This document shows, in pieces, positions 16,468-24,736 of a stretch of DNA of 64,000 bases; the stretch's first letter is position 1, and the number at the start of each line of letters is the position of its first letter. The notes under the pieces are model-generated. The model searched no databases. It was not told the DNA's origin and saw only the letters and a program-made list of their open reading frames with translations. The stretch spans positions 6,386,001 to 6,450,000 of the forward strand of contig NZ_CP032698.1 in assembly GCF_003627815.1 (NCBI RefSeq), written 5' to 3'. The stretch is from Streptomyces hundungensis. Lineage in GTDB: Bacteria; Actinomycetota; Actinomycetes; Streptomycetales; Streptomycetaceae. Made by a program: the position numbers and the translations under genes.

Positions 16468-17870
16468 CCCCCACCACCGCCGAAGACCAACCCCACGACC
16501 TCGTCGGCATCGGCATCGGCCCCTTCAACCTCTCCCTCGCCGCCCTCGCCCACGGCGTACCCGGCGGACTCGACACCGCCTTCTACGAACAACGCCCCGC
16601 CTTCCACTGGCACCCCGGCCTCCTCATCGAAGGCGCCACCCTCCAAGTCCCCTACCTCGCCGACCTCGTCACCCTCGCCGACCCCACCAGCCCCTGGACC
16701 TTCCTCAACTACCTCAAGCACCGCGAACGGCTCTTCCCGTTCTACTTCGCCGAAAAATTCCACATCCAGCGCACCGAATACGACGCCTACTGCCGCTGGG
16801 TCAGCGAAAACCTCACCGACCTCCACTTCTCCCACCAGGTCGACGCCGTCCGCTGGAACCCCGAACGCGCCCTGTTCGAGATCGACTTCACCCAACTCGA
16901 CCTCCACGGCGAAGCCGAAGCACTCGGCCGCTCCTACACCCGCCACCTCACCATCGGCGTCGGCACCGAGCCCCACATCCCCGAACCCCTCCACCCCCTC
17001 GCCGACGCCCCCGCCGTCCCCGTCATCCACTCCGCCGACTACCTCGACCACCGCCCCCGCCTGCTGAGCGCCGGCCACATCACCGTCATCGGCTCGGGCC
17101 AGTCAGGCGCCGAAGTCTTCCTCGACCTCCTGCGCAACCGCCCCGCAGGCGCCGAGAAGATCACCTGGCTCACCCGCACCGAAGCGTTCGCGCCCATGGA
17201 GTACTCCAAACTCGGCCTCGAACACTTCACCCCCGACTACACCCGCTACTTCCACGCCCTCACCGAGCCCGTACGCGACCAACTCCTGCCCCGCCAATGG
17301 CAACTCCACAAGGGCATCGACGCCGACACCATCGCCGCCATCCACGACGAGCTCTACCGCCGCACCCAGCACGGCGGCTGGCCCGACGTCACCATGACCC
17401 CCGGCGTCCGCGTCCGCACCGCCGGCCGCGTCGCCACCACCAAAGTCGAACTCCACCTCGAACACATCCAACAAGGCGTACGCGAACGCCTCACCACCGA
17501 CGCCGTCGTCCTCGCCACCGGCTACCGCGAACGCCCCCTCGGCCGCATGCTCGCCGGCCTCGACCCCTACATGCGCTACGACAGCGCCCAACGCCCCCGC
17601 ATCGACCGCGACTTCAGGCTCGTCCTCGACGCCTCCGTCACCGGCCACGTCTACGTACAGAACGCCGAACAACACACCCACGGCGTCGGCGCCCCCGACC
17701 TCGGCCTCGCCGCCTGGCGCAGCGCCACCATCCTCAACTCCCTCACCGGCAAAGAGCCCTACCCCCAGCCCACTCGCACCGCCTTCACCACCTTCGGCCT
17801 GGACAGAAAAAACCAGGCCCACCCGGTCCGACAACCGGAGGGCCTGGTACCACTCGTCGAACAACCATGA
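16464..17870 (+). CDS. L-lysine/ornithine/diamine N-monooxygenase (DesB/IucD-like)
   Basis: 468 residues, a flavin-dependent N-hydroxylating monooxygenase. FAD-binding GIGIGPFNLSLAAL (about 14-27), NADPH-binding VIGSGQSGAEVF (about 206-217) and the ATGYRERPL segment (about 353-361) are present. It should hydroxylate the terminal amine of cadaverine, lysine or a similar diamine using O2 and NADPH, most likely the product of the coupled decarboxylase upstream. The last codons run through a hairpin with an A-tract that reads as the terminator of the convergent 5'-nucleotidase gene. The end product is unclear because desC/desD are missing. Confidence 0.88.
   Translation: MTPTTAEDQPHDLVGIGIGPFNLSLAALAHGVPGGLDTAFYEQRPAFHWHPGLLIEGATLQVPYLADLVTLADPTSPWTFLNYLKHRERLFPFYFAEKFHIQRTEYDAYCRWVSENLTDLHFSHQVDAVRWNPERALFEIDFTQLDLHGEAEALGRSYTRHLTIGVGTEPHIPEPLHPLADAPAVPVIHSADYLDHRPRLLSAGHITVIGSGQSGAEVFLDLLRNRPAGAEKITWLTRTEAFAPMEYSKLGLEHFTPDYTRYFHALTEPVRDQLLPRQWQLHKGIDADTIAAIHDELYRRTQHGGWPDVTMTPGVRVRTAGRVATTKVELHLEHIQQGVRERLTTDAVVLATGYRERPLGRMLAGLDPYMRYDSAQRPRIDRDFRLVLDASVTGHVYVQNAEQHTHGVGAPDLGLAAWRSATILNSLTGKEPYPQPTRTAFTTFGLDRKNQAHPVRQPEGLVPLVEQP
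17806..17848 (-). terminator. Rho-independent terminator of the 5'-nucleotidase gene, embedded in the hydroxylase 3' end
   Basis: On the minus strand ACCAGGCCC (17848-17840) pairs with GGGCCTGGT (17820-17812), with an inner CCGGT/ACCGG pairing, followed directly by a run of U residues (A-run 17807-17812 on the plus strand). It lies 41 bp past the nucleotidase stop and is entirely inside the convergent coding sequence. Confidence 0.8.
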
Positions 17871-17888
17871 AGCCGAGCAGACGCCCGA

Positions 17889-19715
17889 TCAGAACACCGG
17901 CACACCGTTCTGCGTCAGCTTCCACTCCACCGAAGCGAACTCCTTCTGGTCGATGACACCCTTCGCCTTCACCCACGCGATCATCGTGTTACGGATCTCG
18001 TCGGAGTTCGCCCACAGCTGCTTGGCGGCCGCCACCCCCGGGAAATTACCGCCACCATTGGCCCGGTAGTTGTTCACCGCCAGCACGAACCGCGCCGAGT
18101 CGTCCAACGGCTTCCCGTCGAACATCACCTTCGACACCCGCGATCCCGCCGGCTTCGCGATGTCGATCTCATACGACACACCGCTCACCACGTCGTAGTT
18201 GTAGTCCGGCGTACCGTTCGCGTTGGTGATCTTCGCCGGGTCCACCGCACCCGTCGTCTGCACGTAGTAGTTGGCCGAGAACTCCAGATACGCGCGCACC
18301 TGAGCACCCGTCAAAAGTCGTGCCTCCAGCGTGTTCTCGTACACATACAGACCCGCCACATCGCGGATCGTCACCTTGCCCGCCGGGATCACCGCCGACC
18401 GCGAGAAACACGCCGCCTGCGACAACACCGGCAACGCGGCATACTCCGACGACGCCAACGCCGCCTTCACCGTCTCCGACTGAATGCGGTTGATCAGATC
18501 GATGATCGGCACATCCTTGTACGGAGCCTCCGTCGACCGCATCTCCGCCGCGTTCGTCCCCACCACCTGGTTCACATACGCCACGACCTTGTCGTGCTCC
18601 GCCTTCACCAGACGCTTCACCACCGGATCCTCGGCCACCGCATTGGCATTGCGCACCTCAGCCGTCACCGACACCACCTGCCAGCGACCCCGCGAGAACT
18701 CCAGCTCGAAGTCGAAGACACTCAGCCGCATCCCCCACATATACGGCTCCGACAGCACCACGGACTTGCCGGTCTCCTTGTTCACCACCGTCCGCGACGC
18801 CACCTCCTTGTGCGTGTGACCCACCAAAATCGCGTCGATCCCCGGCACCTGCTCCGCCACCAACGACGACGCGTTCTCCGGATACGGCAGCGCGTCCCCG
18901 TACGACGTACCCCCGTCAAGACCCGAGTGATCCGTACAGATCACCACGTCACAACCGAGCGCCCGCAACTTCGGCACATAGATCTTCGCCTGCTCCACCA
19001 GACCCGGGAACGTCATCTTCCCCTGCACATTGGCCTTGTCCCAGATCGCGATCCCCGGATTGGTCAGACCCAGGATCCCCACCTTCACATCCGGCCCGTG
19101 CGGCACCCTCAACCGCCGCACCGCATACGGCGGAAACGCCGGCTTCAACGTCTTCGCGTCCAGCGCGTTCGCCCCCAGCAGCGGGAAGTCCAACTGCTCC
19201 TGGAACGCCCGCAGCGTCGGTATCCCGTAGTTGAACTCGTGGTTGCCCAGCGCCGCCGCGTCATACCGCATGTGGTTCATCGCCAGCGCCATCGGATGCT
19301 CCGGGCCCCGCCTGCCGCCCGAACCCGTGATCGGCTCCACCCGCGCGTAGTAGTACGACAACTGGGTGCCCTGGATGATGTCACCCGCGTCGATCAACAA
19401 CGTGTTGTGACGGCCCTTCTCCTTGCGGACCGCATCCACCAACGTCGAGATCTTCGCCAGACCCACGTCGTTGTGGGCCGCGTCGTCGTACTCCTTGTCC
19501 GTGAAGTAGTCCCAGTTGAAGACATGACCATGCAGATCGGTCGTGCCCATCACCGAGAACGCGTACCGCTTCGGCCCACGCCCCTGCCCATGATCGTGCC
19601 CATGGCCCGGATCCCGGCCCTCGGCGGCGGCCGGCGACGCCACACCCCCGGCCACGGCCACACCGGCGCCGGCGGCGGCCGTAGTGCCAAGGAACGTCCT
19701 GCGGTTCAGCGGCAT
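17889..19715 (-). CDS. Tat-exported bifunctional 5'-nucleotidase / 2',3'-cyclic nucleotide phosphodiesterase
   Basis: 608 residues from ATG 19715, chosen because GGGAGAG precedes it and it begins with a twin-arginine signal (NRRTFLGTTAAAGAGVAVAGG). The N-terminal calcineurin-like phosphoesterase domain has metal motifs TTDLHGHV, DAGDIIQG, LGNHEFNYG, and VGHTHKE. The C-terminal 5'-nucleotidase domain (about 370-600) includes the substrate-binding NNYRANGGGNFPG. It hydrolyses extracellular nucleotides to scavenge phosphate and nucleosides. It lacks a cell-wall anchor. It ends 18 bp from the convergent hydroxylase stop, and its terminator overlaps that gene. Confidence 0.93.
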   Translation of the reverse strand: MPLNRRTFLGTTAAAGAGVAVAGGVASPAAAEGRDPGHGHDHGQGRGPKRYAFSVMGTTDLHGHVFNWDYFTDKEYDDAAHNDVGLAKISTLVDAVRKEKGRHNTLLIDAGDIIQGTQLSYYYARVEPITGSGGRRGPEHPMALAMNHMRYDAAALGNHEFNYGIPTLRAFQEQLDFPLLGANALDAKTLKPAFPPYAVRRLRVPHGPDVKVGILGLTNPGIAIWDKANVQGKMTFPGLVEQAKIYVPKLRALGCDVVICTDHSGLDGGTSYGDALPYPENASSLVAEQVPGIDAILVGHTHKEVASRTVVNKETGKSVVLSEPYMWGMRLSVFDFELEFSRGRWQVVSVTAEVRNANAVAEDPVVKRLVKAEHDKVVAYVNQVVGTNAAEMRSTEAPYKDVPIIDLINRIQSETVKAALASSEYAALPVLSQAACFSRSAVIPAGKVTIRDVAGLYVYENTLEARLLTGAQVRAYLEFSANYYVQTTGAVDPAKITNANGTPDYNYDVVSGVSYEIDIAKPAGSRVSKVMFDGKPLDDSARFVLAVNNYRANGGGNFPGVAAAKQLWANSDEIRNTMIAWVKAKGVIDQKEFASVEWKLTQNGVPVF

Positions 19716-19897
19716 GCTCTCTCCCTGAAGTCGTGTGACGCGCGTAGAAGTTGAGCGGGACGGCGACGCGCGTAGACCCCCGGATTCTGACCCAGAACAA
19801 GCCACCCGCAACACCCCCCGCAGGTTTCTATTCGATGACCAGCCCCTGACAGAACCACCCACCCTCACACCCCACCCACCAATGCCACAGTGGAACC

Positions 19898-20593
19898 ATG
19901 ACCGACACCCAGCCCTACGGAACCCCCGACCAACCACGCCTCGCCGTCCACGGCGAAGCCCACCTCGACGTCGACCCCGAAATCGCCGGCCTCACCATCA
20001 CCATCGCCACCCGAGGCCCCGACCACCGCACCACCCTCGACGACCTCACCCGCCGCAACACCCACACCCTCGACCTCATCAAAAGCTACGGCGACACCAT
20101 CGAAAAACTCGAAACCAGCGCCTTCACCCTCACCCCCGAACTCACCCGCCACGGCCGCGGCGAACGCATCCGCACCTACCACGGCACCGTCCACATCACC
20201 ACCGAACTCACCGACTTCACCACCCTCGGCGAACTCACCACCCGCCTCGCCGACCTCGAACTCACCCGCGTCGACGGCCCCTGGTGGTCCCTGCGCCACG
20301 ACTCACCCGCCCACAGCGAAGTACGCCGCCGCGCCGTCCACCAAGCCGTCACCCGCGCCCGCGAATACGCCGACGCCCTCGGCGCCACCCTCACCGCCCT
20401 CGTCGAACTCTCCGACCCCGGCGCCGACCACCAACCCACCCCCGGCTACGGCCACCCCGGCGGCGGCATGGCCTTCCGCTCCATGGCCCCCGGCACCCCC
20501 GAACCCGCCCCCACCCTCGACCTCGAACCCCAACGCCAAACCGTCCACGCCCGCGTCAACGCCCGCTTCATCATGACCCCACCACGCCTCTGA
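19898..20593 (+). CDS. SIMPL domain-containing protein (DUF541)
   Basis: 231 residues. A SIMPL (DUF541) domain covers most of the protein: LAVHGEAHLDVDPEIAGLTITIATRGPD at the start and the later REYADALGATLTALVELSDPG segment are characteristic. Family members form oligomeric assemblies and some are periplasmic or membrane-linked, but this one has no signal peptide. Its function is unknown. It is a single gene between the divergent nucleotidase and pyk. Confidence 0.8.
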   Translation: MTDTQPYGTPDQPRLAVHGEAHLDVDPEIAGLTITIATRGPDHRTTLDDLTRRNTHTLDLIKSYGDTIEKLETSAFTLTPELTRHGRGERIRTYHGTVHITTELTDFTTLGELTTRLADLELTRVDGPWWSLRHDSPAHSEVRRRAVHQAVTRAREYADALGATLTALVELSDPGADHQPTPGYGHPGGGMAFRSMAPGTPEPAPTLDLEPQRQTVHARVNARFIMTPPRL

Positions 20594-20749
20594 CACCCCC
20601 CACCACCCACCCGCGCCGGGCGCCCCACACCGCTCATCGGAGCGCCCCCGCGCACACTTCAGAAGTTGTCAACCACCGCACAGCCAAAGGACGTTGAGCA
20701 GACACCCAGGATCAAATCCCTACCCACCGGTAAGCCCTAGGCTCACCCC

Positions 20750-22186
20750 ATGCGCCGAGCCAAAATCGTCTGCACCCTGGGCCCCGCCACCGACACATAC
20801 GACCAGATCAAAGCCCTCATCGAAGCCGGAATGGACGTAGCCCGCTTCAACCTCAGCCACGGCACCTACGCCGAACACGAACAGCGCTACCACCACGTCC
20901 GCACCGCATCCCAAGAAACCGGCCACAACGTCGGCATCCTCGCCGACCTACAAGGCCCGAAGATCCGCCTCGACCGCTTCCAAGAAGGCCCCGTACTCCT
21001 TGAACGCGGCGACACCTTCACCATCACCACCGAACAGAACACCCCAGGCGACCGCCACCTCTGCGGCACCACCTACACCGGCCTCGCCGGCGACGTCACC
21101 ACCGGCGAACGCATCCTCATCGACGACGGCAAAGTCGCCCTCCAAGTCACCGGCATCGACGGCCCCCGCGTCACCACCCTCGTCACCGAAGGCGGCATGG
21201 TCTCCGACCACAAAGGCCTCAACCTCCCCGGCGTCGCCGTCTCCGTCCCCGCCCTCTCCGACAAAGACCAAGAAGACCTCCGCTGGGCCCTGCGCACCGG
21301 CGCCGACATCATCGCCCTCTCCTTCGTCCGCAGCGGCCGCGACATCGAAGACGTCCACCGCATCATGGACGAAGAAGGCCACCGCCTCCCCGTCATCGCC
21401 AAAATCGAAAAACCCCAAGCCGTCGACAACATCGACGACATCGTCGCCGCCTTCGACGGCATCATGATCGCCCGCGGCGACCTCGGCGTCGAAATGCCCC
21501 TCGAACAAGTCCCCATCGTCCAAAAACGCGCCATCAAACTCGCCAAGCGCAACGCCAAACCCGTCATCGTCGCCACCCAAATGCTCGACTCGATGATCGA
21601 CAACTCCCGCCCCACCAGGGCCGAAGCCAGCGACGTCGCCAACGCGGTGATCGACGGCACCGACGCCGTCATGCTCTCCGGCGAAACCAGCATCGGAAAA
21701 CACCCCATCGAAACCATCAAAACGATGAGCCGCATCGTGGAAGCGGCCGAGGAAGACGTCCTCGCCCAAGGCCTGCCGCCCCTCACCGACCGCAACAAAC
21801 CCCGCACCCAAGGCGGCGCCGTCGCCCGAGCCGCCGCCGAAATGGGCGACTTCCTCGGCGCCAAATTCCTCGTCGCCTTCACCCAATCCGGCGACACGGT
21901 GAAACGGTTGTCCCGCTACCGCTCCCCCATCCCCCTCCTCGCCTTCACCCCCGAACCGGCCACCCGCTCCCAACTCAACCTCACCTGGGGCGTCGAGACC
22001 TACCTCGGCCCCCACGTCGAATCCACCGACGAGATGGTGGCGCAGGTCGACGAGATGCTCCTGAAGGTCGGCCGCTGCCAGAAGGGCGACGTGGTCGTCA
22101 TCACGGCGGGCTCCCCACCGGGAGTGGCCGGCTCGACGAACCTGGTCCGCGTCCACCACATCGGCGAGGACGACAGCCCCAAGTAA
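20750..22186 (+). CDS. pyk: pyruvate kinase
   Basis: 478 residues, full length. It transfers phosphate from phosphoenolpyruvate to ADP. Seen: N-terminal KIVCTLGPAT and FNLSHG, the catalytic lysine in AKIEKPQAV (about 220-228), metal-binding Glu in that motif, and MIARGDLGVEMPLEQVP (about 242-258). The C-terminal domain is complete, ending near the conserved VVITAGSPPG. TAGGCT lies 8 bp upstream of the ATG and could be a -10 for a leaderless or nearly leaderless transcript. Confidence 0.97.
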   Translation: MRRAKIVCTLGPATDTYDQIKALIEAGMDVARFNLSHGTYAEHEQRYHHVRTASQETGHNVGILADLQGPKIRLDRFQEGPVLLERGDTFTITTEQNTPGDRHLCGTTYTGLAGDVTTGERILIDDGKVALQVTGIDGPRVTTLVTEGGMVSDHKGLNLPGVAVSVPALSDKDQEDLRWALRTGADIIALSFVRSGRDIEDVHRIMDEEGHRLPVIAKIEKPQAVDNIDDIVAAFDGIMIARGDLGVEMPLEQVPIVQKRAIKLAKRNAKPVIVATQMLDSMIDNSRPTRAEASDVANAVIDGTDAVMLSGETSIGKHPIETIKTMSRIVEAAEEDVLAQGLPPLTDRNKPRTQGGAVARAAAEMGDFLGAKFLVAFTQSGDTVKRLSRYRSPIPLLAFTPEPATRSQLNLTWGVETYLGPHVESTDEMVAQVDEMLLKVGRCQKGDVVVITAGSPPGVAGSTNLVRVHHIGEDDSPK

Positions 22187-22196
22187 CCCTGGACCC

Positions 22197-22228
22197 CGGC
22201 CCCTTGCCCCACCCCTCGCAGGGGGCCG
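22197..22228. terminator. hairpin between pyk and the LAGLIDADG gene
   Basis: CGGCCCC (22197-22203) and GGGGCCG (22222-22228) pair around an 18-nt loop in the 55-bp convergent gap. It is a modest stem without a U-tract. Confidence 0.4.
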
Positions 22229-22241
22229 CCGTGCCGTCCGG

Positions 22242-23030
22242 TCAGTACTTGGGGCCTATGTGCTGGTCCATTAACGCGACGGATGCCTTGCGGGCGACGG
22301 ATATGTTGAACGGGTCGCTACCGCGCGCGAGGGTGGTCCACTGGACGCTCACAGAGGTGAGGGCGTCACCGCACAGCCTGCGGATGTCGTCCGACTTGTT
22401 CGCGAAGAAGTACCGGGGGTACTCATACCGCTTGCGTACCCCGCCGACGACCTTCTCGGTCCAGTTGGTGATGCGGCAGCCGTCGGAGTGGATGAGGCCG
22501 CGTATGAACTCCCAGGGGTGCGCCTCGACGATGTCCCGTTGCCAGGGTTCGAGGGCGATGGGACGGTCGTGCTTCTTGCCGGGTCCGTGCTGAGGAAACA
22601 GGCAGTGCAGGTGCTTCGAGTAGACCTTGATGTTGTGGCAACCGACTTTGCGAACTCGGCACGTGGCGTTGTCGGGGAAGACCGCGCGCATCGAGGCCTC
22701 GGCTTCGGTCTGGATACCGGGCCACGCGTCATCGAGCGTGATCATGAGGTTCGGCACCCGGTGTGCCGAGTAATGGCTGATGTGACCGTCGCCGAGGTAG
22801 AGGCCCAGCAGGTATGCATACGCCGCGAAGTCCAACGGGCGGCCATCGCAGCGGGGGCACTTCGGGTCGTGGGAGCCCGGGCATTCGCCCCGTTTGGAGC
22901 GGTCCATATGGAGCCAGTACGAGACGGTGCCGACCGGCACGTTCAACTGGCGCGCCACGTCCGCGTTCCTCTTCCCGTCCCGCAGCAGCGTGAGCGCCTT
23001 CTGTCGCACCTCTGTGCCGTGAAGGTTCAT
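22242..23030 (-). CDS. LAGLIDADG homing-endonuclease-like protein with N-terminal helix-turn-helix
   Basis: 262 residues from ATG 23030. Residues 1-45 form a resolvase-like helix-turn-helix (KALTLLRDGKRNADVARQLN then VPVGTVSYWL). Cysteines at about 50, 58 and 61 suggest a small metal site. Two LAGLIDADG-type helices follow: LLGLYLGDGHI (about 74-84, catalytic Asp81) and FIRGLIHSDGC (about 175-185, Asp183). This is the architecture of a free-standing, single-chain two-motif enzyme. Base composition is visibly less GC-rich than in neighbours, suggesting transfer. It lies 84 bp downstream of tRNA-Leu(CAA) on the same strand and no intron or intein is disrupted. Whether it cuts DNA or has become a regulator is unknown. 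Confidence 0.75.
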   Translation of the reverse strand: MNLHGTEVRQKALTLLRDGKRNADVARQLNVPVGTVSYWLHMDRSKRGECPGSHDPKCPRCDGRPLDFAAYAYLLGLYLGDGHISHYSAHRVPNLMITLDDAWPGIQTEAEASMRAVFPDNATCRVRKVGCHNIKVYSKHLHCLFPQHGPGKKHDRPIALEPWQRDIVEAHPWEFIRGLIHSDGCRITNWTEKVVGGVRKRYEYPRYFFANKSDDIRRLCGDALTSVSVQWTTLARGSDPFNISVARKASVALMDQHIGPKY

Positions 23031-23068
23031 ACGGCAACCCTGCGTGACGGATCGTCGCTCCGCGTAGT

Positions 23069-23105
23069 AAAAAGCGGAGATCCACGCGAACGTGAACCTC
23101 CGCTT
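23069..23105 (-). terminator. terminator after tRNA-Leu, upstream of the LAGLIDADG gene
   Basis: On the minus strand AAGCGGAG (23105-23098) pairs with CTCCGCTT (23079-23072) and is followed by a short U-rich stretch (A-run 23069-23073 on the plus strand). It begins 9 bp past the tRNA 3' end, so it should end the tRNA transcript and separate it from the LAGLIDADG gene. Confidence 0.7.
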
Positions 23106-23113
23106 ACGGAGTG

Positions 23114-23196
23114 TGCCGGGTGCGGGATTCGAACCCGCATGCCCTTTCGGACAGATGTGTTTGAGACATCCGCGTATGCCGTTCCGCCAACCCGGC
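23114..23196 (-). tRNA. tRNA-Leu(CAA)
   Basis: 83 nt without an encoded CCA. The acceptor stem GCCGGGT/ACCCGGC plus discriminator A, the anticodon stem GATGT/ACATC with loop CTCAAAC (anticodon CAA, plus-strand 23161-23163), a long class II variable arm (TGTCCGAAAGGGCA) and the T arm GCGGG-TTCGAAT-CCCGC are all visible. It decodes UUG leucine codons, which are rare in this genome. Confidence 0.97.
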
Positions 23197-23290
23197 AAGG
23201 CTGCTGGTGGGAGTGTACCCGCTCACGCGCGGCGCCAGCAGCTAGGTACCCTTCTGGGGAGCAGTATCTGCCCCGCACCGAGGAGCCCCC

Positions 23291-23944
23291 GTGACCGCCC
23301 CCGAGTCGCCCCAGCCCACCGCAGACGACGACGCGTCGCACGTCCCCCCGCTGACGACCCGCGTCGTCATCGCCGAGGACGAGGCCCTCATCCGCCTCGA
23401 TCTCAAAGAGATGCTCGAAGAAGAGGGCTACGCGGTCGTGGGCGAGGCCGGTGACGGGCAGAAGGCCGTCGAGCTGGCTCGTGAGCACCGCCCGGACCTC
23501 GTCATCCTGGACGTGAAGATGCCCGTCCTGGACGGGATTTCCGCGGCGGAGCTGATCGCGAAGGAGTCGATCGCCCCGGTGTTGATGCTGACGGCGTTCA
23601 GTCAGCGGGACCTGGTGGAGCGGGCTCGGGACGCCGGTGCGATGGCGTATCTGGTGAAGCCGTTCTCGAAGAGCGATGTGGTGCCGGCGATCGAGATGGC
23701 GGTGTCGCGGTTCACGGAGTTGAAGGCGCTGGAGCGGGAGGTCGCGGACCTGTCGCAGCGTTTGGAGACGCGGAAGTTGGTGGATCGGGCGAAGTCGGTG
23801 TTGCAGACGCAGTACGGGTTGTCGGAGCCGGCGGCGTTCCGGTGGATTCAGAAGACGTCGATGGATCGGCGGATGTCGATGCAGCAGGTGGCTGAGGCGG
23901 TTATTGAGGATGCCGAGGAGAAGAAGGCGGCGAAGGGGGAGTAA
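23291..23944 (+). CDS. response regulator with ANTAR RNA-binding output domain (PdtaR-like)
   Basis: 217 residues from a GTG start with GAGGAG upstream. The receiver domain has AEDEALIRLD, phospho-acceptor Asp74 in VILDVKMPVLDG and Lys in AYLVKPFSKSD. A helical linker leads to an ANTAR domain at about 150-210 (LETRKLVDRAKSVLQTQYGL, then AFRWIQKTSMDRRMSMQQVAEAV). ANTAR proteins act as antiterminators by binding paired RNA hairpins. No histidine kinase is adjacent. It is convergent with livF and resembles mycobacterial PdtaR (Rv1626). Confidence 0.94.
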   Translation: MTAPESPQPTADDDASHVPPLTTRVVIAEDEALIRLDLKEMLEEEGYAVVGEAGDGQKAVELAREHRPDLVILDVKMPVLDGISAAELIAKESIAPVLMLTAFSQRDLVERARDAGAMAYLVKPFSKSDVVPAIEMAVSRFTELKALEREVADLSQRLETRKLVDRAKSVLQTQYGLSEPAAFRWIQKTSMDRRMSMQQVAEAVIEDAEEKKAAKGE

Positions 23945-23964
23945 CCCCGCGCATGTGAATGAGT

Positions 23965-23998
23965 GTGGCCCGCATCCGGGGTTCCGGGTGCGGGCCAC
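23965..23998. terminator. bidirectional terminator between the ANTAR regulator and livF
   Basis: GTGGCCCGCATCCGG (23965-23979) pairs with CCGGGTGCGGGCCAC (23984-23998), 14 of 15 positions, around a 4-nt loop. It is centred in the convergent gap. Confidence 0.75.
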
Positions 23999-24019
23999 TC
24001 CCATATGTGTACCGGGGGT

Positions 24020-24736
24020 TCAGTCTTCGCCGAGGTAGGCCTTGCGGACGGATTCGTCGTGGAGGAGGTCCTGTCCGGTTCCGGAGAGGACGATTTTCCC
24101 GATTTCCATGACGTGGGCGTGGTCGGCGAGGGAGAGCGCGGCTTGGGCGTTCTGTTCGACGAGGAGGATGGTGGTGCCTTGGGCTTTGAGTTCGCTGATG
24201 GTGGCCATGATTTTCTGCATCATGATGGGGGAGAGGCCCATGGAGGGTTCGTCCAGCATCAGCAGTTTGGGCTGGGACATCAGTGCGCGGCCCATGGCGA
24301 GCATTTGTTGTTCGCCGCCGGAGAGGGTGCCGGCTGCTTGTTTGCGGCGTTCTCCGAGGATGGGGAAGAGGTCGTAGGCGCGTTGGATGTCTTTTTCGAT
24401 GCCTGTTTTGTCGTCGCGGAGGTAGGCGCCGAGGCGGAGGTTGTCCTCGATGGTCATGCGGGGGAAGATGTGGCGGCCTTCGGGGGAGTGGGCCATTCCG
24501 AGGGCGACGATTTTGTGTGCGGGGACGTTTTTGAGGGGTTTGCCGTCGAAGGTGATGGTTCCGGCGAGGGGTTCGAGTAGGCCGGAGAGGGTGCGCAGGG
24601 TGGTGGTTTTTCCGGCGCCGTTGGTGCCGATGAGGGTGACGACTTGTCCTGCGTCGACGCTGAAGGAGATGCCTTTGACGGCTTCGATTTTGCCGTAGGC
24701 GACCCGGAGGTCCTCGACTTCGAGGAGTGCGGTCAC
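24020..24736 (-). CDS. livF: branched-chain amino acid ABC transporter ATP-binding protein LivF
   Basis: 238 residues. It has a Walker A GTNGAGKTTTL (about 37-47), the signature TLSGGEQQML and Walker B LLMLDEPSMGLSP, then the D-loop and LVEQN segment typical of LivF. It couples ATP hydrolysis to uptake by the LivH/LivM channel with LivG. The GTG start overlaps the livG stop (GTGA). It is the last gene of livKHMGF. Confidence 0.94.
   Translation of the reverse strand: MTALLEVEDLRVAYGKIEAVKGISFSVDAGQVVTLIGTNGAGKTTTLRTLSGLLEPLAGTITFDGKPLKNVPAHKIVALGMAHSPEGRHIFPRMTIEDNLRLGAYLRDDKTGIEKDIQRAYDLFPILGERRKQAAGTLSGGEQQMLAMGRALMSQPKLLMLDEPSMGLSPIMMQKIMATISELKAQGTTILLVEQNAQAALSLADHAHVMEIGKIVLSGTGQDLLHDESVRKAYLGED

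Noticed and set aside
15000-17870. A single 956-codon open frame spanning the decarboxylase and hydroxylase genes
   Set aside because: Its first 490 codons are a low-complexity Arg/Pro-rich shadow of the decarboxylase gene in another frame; only the part from 16464 is a real protein.
22242-23196. Integrative element inserted in tRNA-Leu
   Set aside because: No integrase, no excisionase and no second partial copy of the tRNA 3' end was seen within several kilobases, so only a single-gene insertion is supported.
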